Shown here piece by piece: positions 46,540-58,186 of a DNA stretch of 64,000 nt. A program made the position numbers and the translations under genes. The DNA is from Diplolepis rosae. Taxonomy: Eukaryota; Arthropoda; Insecta; Hymenoptera; Diplolepididae. Each line of letters opens with the position of its first letter. Position 1 is the stretch's first letter. Location of the stretch: positions 2,356,001-2,420,000 of the forward strand of contig JAPYXD010000696.1 of the NCBI GenBank assembly GCA_030998225.1. Direction: 5' to 3'. Below the pieces are notes generated by a model that searched no databases, was not told the origin of the DNA, and was given only the letters and a program-made list of their open reading frames with translations.

Positions 46540-47337
46540 ATTATACGACGAAGGAAAACAGAATTATTTGAAAAGAATAAATAAGATGAAAAGTCGATAA
46601 AATTGAGCGAATGTGAATAATTTGTATTCTGCACACAAATTAAGTTTCACAAAATAAACTTACCCACAAGCATCACAAAATAACGTACGTAAGAGCACTC
46701 ACGTATCACCAAATAATAATATAATATTCTTACTTTTGCCGTTTTCAATAAGGAATTACGATAAAAATATGAAGAATCCACACTCTTGCCTTCTCAAATA
46801 ACGCATAAAGCGAGAATCAAGTATATCTTAGAAGAAAACAAAAGAAGGTTGCTATTATTATTTGTTTTCGTCTCCAATTTGACCTCTATACCGTTCGTTT
46901 GCGATTTAAAACATTGGTAACTATTTGGCTATTAATATGATTGACCTACAACTTTTCAGAAAACTTTCTTTACTAAAGCATTAAAATTTTTCTCCTGTAG
47001 ATAGTTTCAGAAAATGTAGACACTTAATACAATATTAATAAAACCGTAAAATTCTGGAAATTTGTTAAGCTAGCGCGAGTGGAAGTAGAGAAAACAATTT
47101 TTTTTTTAAATGTACTTCTCATAATTACTTGAAAAATTAGAAGTTTTAAAAATTTTTGCAAAAGGAAAAACGATGTGCCTTGGAAAGGTGTACAAGTCCT
47201 TGAAATTCAAATTCGAACGATTTTTATAATTAATTATCCTGTGCATTTAGAGATACAATTTTTGTATTTGGAATAAGTTTTCTGCAATTACGAAAAAATT
47301 TATTTAGAGAACATAAAATTTATTGAACTATTACTAG
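46540..47337. other. hAT interior upstream of transposase
   Basis: AT-rich DNA between the transposase start and the right arm; it should contain the transposase promoter. No specific motif recognised. Confidence 0.5.
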
Positions 47338-49184
47338 TAAACTCTACCTCCGTGGTGGTGTGGAAAGGAGTTTTATTTCAGAATATTTGAGATTCTCTAA
47401 GAATGAACCAGCTTTTTTATTTTAATATTTCAAATGTGTTTTCTTTCTTTTATGTTTAAGGCAAAAACTAGATCTAAAAAAAGCAAAAAAACCTATTTCT
47501 CTAATTGCGTCCAAGATTAGAGCATAATCTATGCAACCTATTGTTAAAGGTTTTAAAAGTTTTCGCTTTAATTTAAAAAGCAAGTCTTCATAGTATTTTA
47601 CTAAGTAATGAAAGTATGTCTACAATTGTTTTCTTGAATCCTACCCAAAGGTCAAACATGGTGCAAAAATGTCGTAAAATAAGAAAAATGTCTGAGTACT
47701 TTGAAGAAGTTTTTCTAAATCGATATGTATCATATTCCAATAATATTTAGGAATATTTATTAAAATATTCATCTTCCAAATTTGTTTGATTAATGTACAA
47801 AGTACACTTTATATTTTAAATTTGTATACACTCTAAATCTAAATCAGTCAAATTTTCACTGATTGAATCAGTGATTTGCCTTTTCACTGAATCATCAGTG
47901 GAAACAATATTTTTCACTGTTAAATCAGTTACTTTTCACTGAAGTAATCAGTGAAATTTGACTGATTCACAGTAACCTGTTTTTAGTTATTTAAATCAGT
48001 CAAATTTCACTGATAATCAGTAGATTTAGACTGATTCATATTTGAAATTTGTACAGTTTTTAAAAAAATCCGAAACTTTTTGAATTTAGTAGTTTATTTA
48101 TAAAATTTGAAAATGTTGTAGTTGATATTTCTATATCTATATAGAACTTTAAGCATTTATGGACATAAAATTTCATTTAAAGTTTCTTCTATCGGTATTC
48201 AAAACTTTCAACAATTTTGCAAGATCAGTCAAATGCAAAATTTGACAGAGTATTTAATCAAAATATTTACATTTATTTTTTAAATATTTTGAAAATAATT
48301 CGACTAAAATAATGATTAATAAGATTTTGTAACATTGTGGGAATATTGGAACGCTGCAAGATTAAATTTTGAGTACAATTTTCAATTAATGAATGTTTAA
48401 AGAATTGAGTGAAAGCATCAATTAAAAAATATTTTTACTTTATAAATTTGATTAAGTGCAGTAATAAGAAAATTTTGACTTTCTATAAAGCATTTCATTT
48501 ATCTGATTAAAAGTCTGTGCATACGTCACTAAAACGTAAGATTAAAAAACTTTAAACTGCTTTTACCATCAATCTATGAATGTGGATTTTAAACCGTAAT
48601 TTAATGTGTCTTATTTTTTTTTGATAAAATATTTTTAACATAATTTTTTGCTTAAAGTAGCCGATTTACTCGATTAAAAATTAGTCAACTTGTATATTTC
48701 AAAATTCTGTAATAAAAGTATTTTCATATTATGTTTTTGTATCCTATGCGTAGAATTTTAATTTTAAAATTGAGATTTCTCACAAAGAAGAAAGATTGTC
48801 TTATTAAAGCAGTTTATTCCCAGAAATTAAAAATCATTTACTTAATATTTCGATTCCAAACATTGAATATTTATTGACTTTGAATAAAACAGAAAAAAAA
48901 AGTTTTATGAAGTTTTAAAAGCTTTTTACAATGTTACGAATTGGGCCGAATTTAGAATTACGAAATCTTGCATTAGAAAAAGAAAAAGTCACTCACATGA
49001 AATAAACTTCTGTAAGAATTATCAAGATTGAAGAGATGTTAAAATATTTGAAAAATAATGCAATTGTAAAATTGCAATTTATATCAATATTTGCCCCTCC
49101 TAGGAGCTGCAGGACCTTGTCGTTGGTGGAGGGGCTTAGCGCGCGGCCCGGGGCCGCGGCGGTCCCCGATCCTGTCGGTTCGGG

Positions 49185-49290
49185 TGTAGGACCCCTATAA
49201 ACGGGCTCTCCTGAATGAATGTAGGACCCCCACAAATGGGAGTCCGGGAGTGAATGAAGGACCCCTATAAACGGGCTCTCTTCGTGTGGA
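49185..49290 (+). repeat. Three ~36-bp repeats in LINE 5' UTR
   Basis: AGGACCCC(T/C)A(T/C)AAA(C/T)GGG recurs near 49,188, 49,223 and 49,259. The LINE's internal promoter would lie in this region. Confidence 0.8.
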
Positions 49291-49532
49291 TGGATAGAGT
49301 CGGGGGCCGTCCCGGTCCCTGGCTCGCGCTGCGACCAAGAAACGGCTCCCCCTAAGCCAGGGTGTGCGCAACCGTGCCCATTGGCTCTCTTGACACCCGG
49401 GGGTAAGACAAGGTGCCTCGCACGGTGCCGCGGGAACACCGGGCGACGTTCCCGAGTACTTAGCCTTAACCCTGCAAGCGGGGCTTTGCAGGGTCGGACC
49501 TTATGATTCCCTAGCTTCTCGTGGGACTAAAA

Positions 49533-50609
49533 ATGGAACATCAAAATAAAATTATGAATAGTAAGGTGGAGGAGGCGGGAGCTGGGGTGGATGCGGAGCT
49601 GTGCTTGCAAAGGTCTAGCACAAATCCACTCATGCAAACCGCCCCTGAGGAATCGCAAATGCTGACGGTGTCTGCTGTTCCTGGCTCTTCGGGGTCGGGT
49701 ACTAATGTGGTCCCTCATCAGATTGCGATGGAGGAGGATGCAAACCAGCAGGTAACTGCTGGGACATCCTCTGATAGGAAGAGACTGACCGGGTCTCAGA
49801 AGAGGAAGCTGCGGCGGCAGGCCCTTCGTTCTAACGAAACGGCTCACAGCGCCGCAGCTCTCCAATCTCCTGTGGCGAGTACAGTGGCCCCCAAGAGACG
49901 AAAGGACTCGAAGGACACTCCCCCGCGAGGGATGAGGAGTCCGAAGAGGCCCAAGCCGGCTCGCCTGCCGACGACGAACACAGAGTTGGCAGGCGTGGGG
50001 CTTTCGGCTGCTCAGAGGACCAACCCTCTAACGGTGATAGTGGCGGACACCGGTTACCCGGAGTCGGTCCTGTCGCCAGAGCAGTTCGAACTCTTCAGGG
50101 AGGCCACGTTGCATGTCCTGGAAAAAGAACCGGCCAGCAACTGGCCGAGATTTGAGACCTCCTTTTGCAGGGGAGGTGTTTTTATTTTCGTGGCGTCAAA
50201 CCCAGAGGCCAAAGCATGGCTAACCAAAACGGTGGCCGAGCTAAGGCCCTGGGAAGGCGCAAACCTGAAAGTAGGCGGGGTGGAGATACTCCAAAGGATG
50301 CTTAAGGCGACGGCCTGGATCCCCGGGAAGCCGGAGGACCCAGCTCTCGTCCTGCGGCGTCTGGAGGGGTTCAACCCCTCGCTGAAAACATCATCCTGGC
50401 GCATCGTCAGGCATGAGAGACCTCAGGAGGCTAGCGCGACGGGAGGATTAAAACACCTCCTAATCGTTCAGGTCCCTGATTCTCAGGCGAGAGCCCTAGC
50501 AGGCCTCAACGACAGGCCCTTCTACCATCTTGGCCAGATTGCCTTCAGGGTAAGTGGCCGAGAGCAGGAAGGGCCTGCCATGGAAACGGAGAGGCCGGAA
50601 CAGCCCTAA
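49533..50609 (+). CDS. LINE ORF1 (Gag-like, DUF4780-type)
   Basis: 358 residues from ATG 49,533. The first ~140 residues are polar and basic (KRRKDSKDTPPRGMRSPKRP). The C-terminal half has GGVFIFVASNPEAKAWL, WEGANLKVGGVEIL, WRIVRHERP and LLIVQVPDSQARAL, a domain pattern I associate with DUF4780, common in ORF1 of insect LOA-type LINEs. No zinc knuckle. Probably an RNA-binding structural protein. The stop (50,607-50,609) directly abuts ATG 50,610 of ORF2. Open throughout. Confidence 0.75.
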   Translation: MEHQNKIMNSKVEEAGAGVDAELCLQRSSTNPLMQTAPEESQMLTVSAVPGSSGSGTNVVPHQIAMEEDANQQVTAGTSSDRKRLTGSQKRKLRRQALRSNETAHSAAALQSPVASTVAPKRRKDSKDTPPRGMRSPKRPKPARLPTTNTELAGVGLSAAQRTNPLTVIVADTGYPESVLSPEQFELFREATLHVLEKEPASNWPRFETSFCRGGVFIFVASNPEAKAWLTKTVAELRPWEGANLKVGGVEILQRMLKATAWIPGKPEDPALVLRRLEGFNPSLKTSSWRIVRHERPQEASATGGLKHLLIVQVPDSQARALAGLNDRPFYHLGQIAFRVSGREQEGPAMETERPEQP

Positions 50610-53600
50610 ATGGCTGCATCCGGCTAAACCATTATCCAGATTAACTTGCATCACAGCAAAAGTGCCTCTGCGGTTCTGCAGAAAAACATAGGCGTGATGC
50701 ACACAGGCATCTCACTTATCCAAGAACCGTGGATAAATAGGGATGTCATCAGGGGATTAGGGGGGGCTGGCATTTCTTGTTACAGGTACCCCGAGGCCCC
50801 CAACCCGAGGACATGCATTCTGGCAAAGAACGTCAACATCGTCCCACTACTGGATCTTTGCTCCAGAGACCTCATGGTGGCTTCAGTCGACCTAATAGGA
50901 ATTGGTAAGCTCGTCATTGGATCGGCATACTTTCCTCATGACAGTGTGACCCATCCACCGGAGGAAGTCCGCTCATTAGTGGACTACTGTAAGGTAAGAG
51001 GCCTGCCCCTGCTCTTGGGGTACGATGCAAACTCTCACCATAAGCTGTGGGGTAGCACGGACACCAACAGAAGGGGTGAGTATCTAGTGGACTATCTAAT
51101 CACTACTGACTAGGATATTCTAAATACAGGTACTGTACCGACCTTTCGGAACTCTGTGAGAGAAGAGGTAATCGACATTACCCTCTGCACCGGGAGCTTT
51201 AGGGATAAAGTAAAGAAATGGAGGGTTTCAGACGAACCCTCTCTATCTGACCACATGCAGATACTGTATGAACTGGAATCACACGCACCCTCTGGCCCCA
51301 TATGGGTCAGAAACCCGAGGAGAACAAACTGGGAGCGTTATGCCACAGGCCTACAAGCTGCACTCCATGGGAAAACCATGGAAATCAAAGACGTAGATGC
51401 CCTTGAGAGGGCGGCTGACCAACTCTCGTCGGCCATCATCACTACGTACGAACTCAACTGCTTACCTTCGGAAATCAAGAAGGCGCGGGAGACCCACTGG
51501 TGGAATGGGAAGCTTGAAAAGCTTCGCAAAGAAACTAGAGAAAGGTTCAGACGGGCCAAGAAAGGCAATACGGAAGAACTATGGAGCTTATCCAATGCAA
51601 CTAGGGATGCATATAGGAAAGAAATCAGGGAGGCCAAGAATAAGAGCTAGACCTCCTTCTGTTCGGACATAGAAAAGGGCGCGGAGGCGGCCAGGCTGAA
51701 CAGATTACTGGCCCGCAACCCAGGAGCTATGTTGAGCACCCTAAAACTACCAGACGGGACGTACTCAGAGTCGGACAGGGAGACCCTGACCCCTCTGACA
51801 ATGGCGCACTTCCCGGGCGTTAAAGGTCCAACGGAGGTGGGGGGGAACTCCCAAAAGAGCCGACCGCTGCCCGCGACGCAATTGGGTTTACGCGGGCGGC
51901 TGGCCCGGGAGATCGCCTCCCCAGCCAGGGTCAGATGGGCCTTGAAGTCTTTCAACCCCTACAAGTCCCCAGGTCCGGATGACATCTACCCGGTCCTCCT
52001 GCAGAGGGCTGGGGACCCCATCATAGGGCCGCTAGTGAGACTTGCTAGGGCCAGTCTGACTCTGGGTTATGTCCCCAAGGCTTGGAGAGGGACAAGGGTA
52101 ATATTTATACCTAAAGCAGGCAAGAACAGATGGACATCTCCGAAGGATTTCCGATCAATCAGCCTTACCTCCTTCGTACTAAAAACGGTGGAGAGACTAG
52201 TTGACAGATACATCCGCGATAAGATCCTGACGGTAAAACCACTACACAGTGATCAGCATGCCTACAGGGCCGGTCACTCGACCGAAACTGCCCTTAGCAA
52301 AACGGTGAATCTAATTGTGGACCAAATGAACCTTAAAGGATTCGCCATTGGAACATTCATGGATATTGAGGGTGCCTTTAACCACACATCCAGTGAAGTG
52401 ATCAGGAGAGCTATGATAAGACAAGGAGTCCCCATAGCCGTAGTTGACTGGACCTGCCATATGCTAGGAAACAGGAACATCACGATTACCAAAGGAAATA
52501 CTACCCTCCAAGGGATCGTTGATTCAGGATGCCCGCAGGGAGAAGTACTATCTCCCCTGCTGTGGAGTCTAGTGGTGGATGAACTACTGCATCTACTAAC
52601 CGACCAAGGATGTCACCCCATTGGATATGCAGACGACATCCTAGTCATAGTACGCGGAATGCATTTGGATGCACTTATGGGCGTAATGCAACAGTCGCTA
52701 AAAGCTGTGGATACCTGGTGCAGAACAACAGGACTCTCGGTGAACCCAGGTAAGACTGACGTAGTCATTTTCACCAAGCGGTACAAATGGAGTACAACTA
52801 GAACACTGGAACTGAAAAAGCAGCGTCTAGAAAATTCCAAGAGCGCTAAATATCTAGGAGTTATCTTGGACAATAAGCTCACTTGGAAAGACAACTTCGA
52901 TAACAAGTGCAACAAATTTATATCAACCCTCTGGCTCTGCAGAAGAGCTATTGGCAATAATTGGGGCTTGAAACCCGATACACTGCTGTGGATCTTCACG
53001 GCGATTCTGCGACCCAGACTAACGTATGCGTCATTGGTCTGGTGGAGCAGAGTCAAGCAGAAAACAGCCATGGCCAGGTTGGAAAGACTTCGAGGGCTGA
53101 TCCTTAGAGGTATCACTGGCGCCTCGAAGTCTTCACCCACAACAGCGTTGGGAGCACTAATGGGGCTAGAGCCTCTGCACCTAACCATCACAGCCGAGGC
53201 TAGCAAGGCGGCCTGGAGAATTGGTGTAAACCCTAACACAGTGATTTCGAAAAAACTAAAAACCGCTGTCAACATTGCAAAGAGACAGATCATGAAAATG
53301 GTAAGAGACAGGACGTCTCCACGGTACTTCTTCGACAAAAAGTACAAGGTAAGCTTGTCAACTATGGAAGATTGGAGGATGGGTCGCGCACCCCTTCCAG
53401 GGGACGGAGACAACTGGTTTACAGACGGCTCCAAAAACAGGGAGGGTGCGGGGGCTGGTGTCTATGTCTATGGGACATCATGGTCCCGCTGGGACCCCAC
53501 TCCACAGTTCTTCAAACCGAGATGGCGGCCATACTCCAATGCGCACACGCAGCACAGTATCATGGTCGCAACAGGAACATCCGCATCTGCTCAGATAGTA

Positions 53601-54235
53601 GAGCGGCCATCACGACACTAGATAAGTCAGTGACTACCTCGACGCTGGTCTGGGAATGCTATGAAGCATTGAACAAACTAGCGGAAGACAACCGAGTCAC
53701 AGTCCTCTGGATTCCTGGACACAGGGGTATCAAGGGCAACGAGATAGCGGATAGACTAGCCAAGCTAGCGACGAAAAAACAAAACCCATCTGGTCTAGAA
53801 CCAGTAATAGGTATTTCGAACAGGTCGGCCACAGAAGACATTAAAAAGTGGCTGGCCGAGAAACACCAGGAAGAGTGGTACAAGGCAACGGCATGCAAAC
53901 AAGCCAAAGCCCTCATGGGGGAATATCTAAATCCCAAACGAGCTGCAGATCTGCGCAGGCTTAGTAGAACCGAGGTAAAGACCATAACAGAAGTGCTTAT
54001 TGGTCACGGCAACCTCGCCTACCATAGACATAATATAGGGCTTGCTAAAAGTCCACTTTGTCGACTATGTGGGGAAGACAAAGAAACTTCCACCCATATA
54101 CTCTGCCATTGTCCAGCAATTGGGGACAAACGACAGTCTCTCACGGGCCACGTCTCCATAGACGTAGCCGTGATTCAGACCAAAAACGTGGCCCAGGTCC
54201 TTGCCCTTTGGCACGGGCTGTGGGGTCGCGCATGA
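50610..54235 (+). pseudogene. LINE ORF2: endonuclease, reverse transcriptase, RNase H
   Basis: Domains in order: apurinic-type endonuclease (about 50,630-51,290: ISLIQEPWI, LLLGYDANSHHKLWG, SLSDHMQI); reverse transcriptase (51,940-52,700: YKSPGPDDIYPVLLQ, SDQHAYRAGHSTETAL, GYADDILVIV); RNase H (53,400-53,780: WFTDGSKNREGAGAGVY, ICSDSRAAI, WIPGHRGIKGNEIAD); and a final Cys-His motif (CRLCGEDKETSTHILCHC). Lesions: stops at 50,625, 51,111 and 51,648, and a frameshift near 53,480 inside RNase H. The RNase H and (TAA)n tail fit the LOA/I group. Confidence 0.9.
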
Positions 54236-54302
54236 GGTTCTTAGTTGGTGACGCAACGGGATTACCCAAGCATCAGGGGCCCTTCGGGGTCCCAGCCATA
54301 TT

Positions 54303-54334
<32 letters not shown>
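54303..54334. repeat. (TAA)n tail of LINE
   Basis: Ten or so TAA repeats at the LINE 3' end, immediately before the target duplication. Confidence 0.95.
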
Positions 54335-54335
<1 letters not shown>

Positions 54336-55551
54336 CAATATTTGACAAATTTTTAGCTTTCTCAATCAAAGCATTATCCGGAAATTTTTAGTTCCTATAA
54401 AAAGATGGAATATTTATCAATTTCTGGAATGTTCATACATTAAAAAAATATCGAATTAGAGAATTATATGCAAAGTATTTTCCATTAAGAAGACATAAAC
54501 ATGACATAATTAGTTTTATATCTACATTTTCAGCTTACTTTTTTGTGGCTTAAGCACACATTTTGAATTCGAAATACAAAAATACTCTACAGAGTTGAAG
54601 TATTTCCTGAATCAATTATTATTGATCCTGAATTCTATTGGAAAATTTGTTGTTTACTGTTCAAATCTTACTACGATTTCAGACGGACAGACAAATTAAG
54701 AACTACAAAATATTTCATCCAAAAGATTGCACTCCTCCATAAAATCTTGTCAAATTGTAACAAGATTTGAACACTTCGAACGAACATTTTTATGTAAAAT
54801 TTAAGTTGATTGATATTTATATGTTAATATGGAAATACCAATAAACACATATTTTAGCTTTTTAATTTATCTACTGCTATTAGACAATTTTCCATTTCCG
54901 TAGAGATTTTAAGTTTTGGAATGAAAAGTTTGTGCTTAGGCTACAAAAATGTGAGATGAAAATATTTCTAACATATAACTGAAAATATAAATTATGAACT
55001 TGAATTTTATGTTCATCTTATCTTGATAGAAAATATTGTTCTAATTGAAAAATTGTTAATTGTACAAAATTAGTAAGAAGTATATAAATTTGAATGGAAA
55101 ATTATATATTGATTCAAATTTTATACATTTATTGTCACTAAATTTCACTGAAAGTTTATTTTTGAAGTGTTGAAATCCTCATGAAATTTTCCAAGATCAT
55201 ACTGATGTTTATTTCATGCAGACTTTCTTCAAGAAATTGAAGAAAAGTGTTATTTCTTGAACTATATACTTCGTAAATTCAAATTAGTCGTCTGCTTCGC
55301 GCCTCTCTTGCACGTACTCGAGAAAAATACAATTCTTAATTTCGACTCGATAAACGAAAGCGTGAAATCTAAAAATAACTTGAAAACTCAAGCATTGCAA
55401 CGAAGTCCGTCTTCGTGCACCTTCGGCTTTACATGAAGCTGGTGACCGCAGCGTGTAACAGAGCCGACACACTGACACGCCACGTTTGCATGTGTTTCTC
55501 CCAGATGGGAACGTGGTGGGGGCCGAAAAATCCCACGTTCTGGAGACACTG

Positions 55552-55559
55552 ATTCCACT
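55552..55559. other. hAT target-site duplication, right
   Basis: ATTCCACT, matching 41,133-41,140. Confidence 0.9.
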
Positions 55560-55859
55560 TAGTAAATCCACCACTTCTCTTGAAGTAATTTTTCCCTTCT
55601 TATATAAAATGTCAATCGCAGAACCTCACTTGCTAGAAAATGTGTTTTCATAAAAAAGATGACATGCTTATATCGACTTTCGAAAGTCATGTTTTCTTAC
55701 CCACAAAATATTCGAATATTGAAAAAATTATCCCTTCTATTTTTAACTTTAGTGCACATAAAATATATATATAGCACATACTATAGTTACTTTTCTTATA
55801 ATACTTATTCTATTAATAATACTAATTAAAATTCAAAAAATTTCAAAAAAAGTAATCAA

Positions 55860-56248
55860 AATACCAAAAAAATGAAGCTACTTCAAGAAACCTCCCTTAG
55901 CCTAACAACAAAAGCACTTCTAAGTGGCTTATCATTTAAATTTGAACTACTTTTTTTCAAACATATCTAAACTAGAACAAACCCATATTTTTCATCCATT
56001 CAAATTTTCCTGGTTCAGATACAATTGATCCCTCTCTTTCTATACTGTAAAGCTTTTTTTCTACACTGATCAATGGCAATGTACCTTTAGAAGGACAGTT
56101 TTTGTAATATAAGAATTGCTTTTCTAACGCAGAAATAGAACCTCTATTAGAATCAGATTTTGGTACCATGCACATTTTACATGGATGAAGTATAAAAAAA
56201 AACTATACCCGAGTAAAACTGGATCCTTTCCTATTCTAAATTTATAGA
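55860..56248. other. Shared upstream region, small-gene block copy 2
   Basis: Similar to 75-484. The plus strand has a 32-codon frame (ATG 55,872; KLLQETSLSLTTKALLSGLS) matching a phrase near 75-145. The minus strand has a 67-codon frame at 55,972-56,175 (with GSISALEKQFLYYKNC, then EPGKFEW). Either could be a small gene end; neither has a known motif. Confidence 0.35.
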
Positions 56249-56656
56249 ATGATTCCAACTGCGGCAGAACCAATCGTGTTCCACTCAGGACCTGTGGACG
56301 GTGTGTGTCTACAGGATTACCCAATTGCATATGGACACTTAATAAACAGTTTCTGTTGCGACCTAGAAGCGGCTACCTTATTTATTTATTATAGTCACGA
56401 AACAACAAAGAAATTTTGCCAATTTTGTTTTGAAAAACTACTAATAGTAGAAAAAAATAGATATAAATTCTGTACCTCATGGCACTCAGTTTGTAAAATC
56501 CAATGCGTTAATATGAATTCTTGCGGCCATAGAGAAGTACCAATAACGCCACGCTGTAGTGCAACGGACTGTAAGGGTTGTACTGAGCAATTTTTAAAGG
56601 ACAGAATGCAACTTCAGTTAGGAAATGAAGCTATAGTTGAAAATGTTTTTCGATAA
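56249..56656 (+). CDS. Cys-rich zinc-binding-like protein A, copy 2 (intact)
   Basis: 135 residues from ATG 56,249. GPVDGVC at 14-20; CQFCFEKL, TSWHSVCKIQC, CGHREVPITPRC and CKGCTE follow, giving at least three Cys pairs. The C-terminus ends LGNEAIVENVF. Compared with copy 1 at 485, the conserved positions are the cysteines, the YPIAY segment and the SWHS segment, a protein-level signature despite DNA divergence. Followed by the remains of gene B, as in copy 1. Family and role unknown; no signal peptide or membrane segment seen. Confidence 0.6.
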   Translation: MIPTAAEPIVFHSGPVDGVCLQDYPIAYGHLINSFCCDLEAATLFIYYSHETTKKFCQFCFEKLLIVEKNRYKFCTSWHSVCKIQCVNMNSCGHREVPITPRCSATDCKGCTEQFLKDRMQLQLGNEAIVENVFR

Positions 56657-56771
56657 AATATTAGAGATTGTTTAGTTGTAAGTAAACTTTCAAAAATGTC
56701 TAAAAATTTTCTTCAAACAAAACACTGTTAAAACCTAATTGGAATTGTAAAGCTGAATTACGAATATGTTC

Positions 56772-57690
56772 CTAGAAAAATACTTCCGCAAGATTTTGAA
56801 CCCATTGAAGCCGAAAACTCAGAAAGCAAAGAACAATATTACCAACCGTATATCGATCAGATAATTATAAAACATTTTTGTTGCTATTCTTTAGAAAACA
56901 AAATCTACCATAATACTTCAGATCAAAAATTCATATGTAATAGTATATTATGTGCCTAGGCGCATAATGAAGGTTACTACGCGACGAATGACGATGCTCG
57001 CAGGAGGACGAAGCCGAGACAAAGTCGAGACGAAGACGAGGCGCGATCAGGCCTGCGAGCATTTTAAGCGAGTCTGGTAATTACCCGAATTGTGTGCATT
57101 GGCACATATTCTATTTTATGTGACTTCGGTGCGTATACGAGTTTTTATACGTACACTCGAATCTAATCTAGTATTAATCATGATTCTCGTCCATTGCACT
57201 TGATATTTCGCGACTAGATCCGGCCATCTTGATTTTCTCGATCTTGTGTAGTAGTAGCATATTGTGATAGAGCATGTGCAGTTCAAATGTACAAGGCTTT
57301 GTCAGTACGGTGCCAAAGCTGTACGAAGAAGAAGAAGATTACGCTCCGCTGTATGGTTATAGGCAAATGCGCATTTGAATTTTTACATTATATTCTTCTG
57401 TATCGTAATGCACAACATTACGCTACTCTGAACTGTAGCGTAAAACGAGTTTACGCGCCGTAGGCACGTACAGAATATTACAGATTTAAAATCACCTTTT
57501 TTGAATCGGAAACATCTGTACTTTTCCTTAACACCCATATTGTAAGGACGGACCTTAATGAATTAAAATGTTCTGTCTGCAAGGAGCAAATTTTTTTTTA
57601 TATGTTTTAGATTAGACCAATGTTTTTTTTTGCACTGAATATCTCTTTGAGTTAGCAAACGCAGAAAACGAATAAATTAACTATGATCTA
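56772..57690 (+). pseudogene. Cys-rich protein B, copy 2, split by an insertion
   Basis: From 56,787 the frame reads LPQDFEPIEAENSESKEQYY, then KHFCCYSLENKIYH, matching copy 1 at 1,034. It breaks at 56,952. Past the insertion, 57,482-57,600 continues as RFKITFFESE, then LNELKCSVCKEQIFF, and ends in stops. The downstream dsRBD gene of copy 1 has no recognisable counterpart here, although the splice-acceptor-like sequence at 57,780-57,792 resembles that before 1,846. Confidence 0.5.
56952..57467. mobile_element. Short non-coding insertion with inverted ends
   Basis: Begins GTGCCTAGGCGC and ends GCGCCGTAGGCAC, near-inverted copies, about 516 bp, GC-richer than its surroundings with internal GAGAC/GAAGAC runs. 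It interrupts gene B copy 2 relative to copy 1. MITE-like; no clear target duplication. Confidence 0.6.
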
Positions 57691-57699
57691 TATACATCA

Positions 57700-58180
57700 T
57701 TATTAATGAAAATATTAAATAAAGTTCTAAAAAATTTGAGAAAAATTAGAAACCTGTTAATACATTCACTTCTGTTTTTCTAGGTATCAAAATTCAAGAA
57801 AATCTTTTTTTTATGATAGTGAATATTTTGTATACTATGTATAATACAATAGAAATTTGAATTTTGTTGTATTCACGTCAAAAGTTTTAAAAAGGGTACA
57901 AAGACACTTTTTTTAATCTGTAAATTTCTGTAATTACACATTTAAAAAAAAAATTAAATATATTGAATCAGCAATTGATTTAATATGAATATTGAGTTCT
58001 AATTATTTTGATGTGGAAAATGAACTTCGAAAGATTGTAACTTGAGTAATTATATATTTAAAAATCGCTGTTAATAAATGAATAATATATAAATAAATAA
58101 GCTTATAATTTACACGTCTAGTATATTGTGATTAATTAGGAGTAAAATAATGTGATGACCATCCAAATACATAAAAAAGG
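57700..58180. other. AT-rich spacer, no gene seen
   Basis: Homopolymer-rich DNA after the small-gene block. Nothing recognised. Confidence 0.5.
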
Positions 58181-58186
58181 GGTTGT

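Larger units (their letters stand above)
49094..54334 (+). mobile_element. Full-length LOA/I-like LINE inserted in hAT arm
   Basis: Flanked by TCAATATTTG at 49,084-49,093 and 54,335-54,344 (10-bp duplication); the left hAT arm shows the uninterrupted site. It begins CCCCTCCTAGGAGC, has a GC-rich 5' UTR, two reading frames, and ends in (TAA)n, typical of the I superfamily. GC content contrasts with the AT-rich host arm. It is complete at both ends. Confidence 0.92.
41141..55551 (-). mobile_element. hAT transposon with ~2.8-kb terminal inverted repeats
   Basis: Ends are CAGTGTCTCCAGAAC... at 41,141 and ...GTTCTGGAGACACTG at 55,551, with ATTCCACT duplicated on both sides. The arms (41,141-43,969 and 47,338-55,551) are near-identical inverted copies over their whole length, once the 5.2-kb LINE in the right arm is removed. 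The centre (43,970-47,337) holds the transposase. Without the LINE the element is about 9.2 kb. Most hAT elements have TIRs of only 10-30 bp. Confidence 0.92.
47338..55551 (-). repeat. Right giant TIR of hAT, split by LINE
   Basis: 47,338-49,093 and 54,345-55,551 together mirror the left arm. The motif cluster is at 47,828-48,040. Confidence 0.9.
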
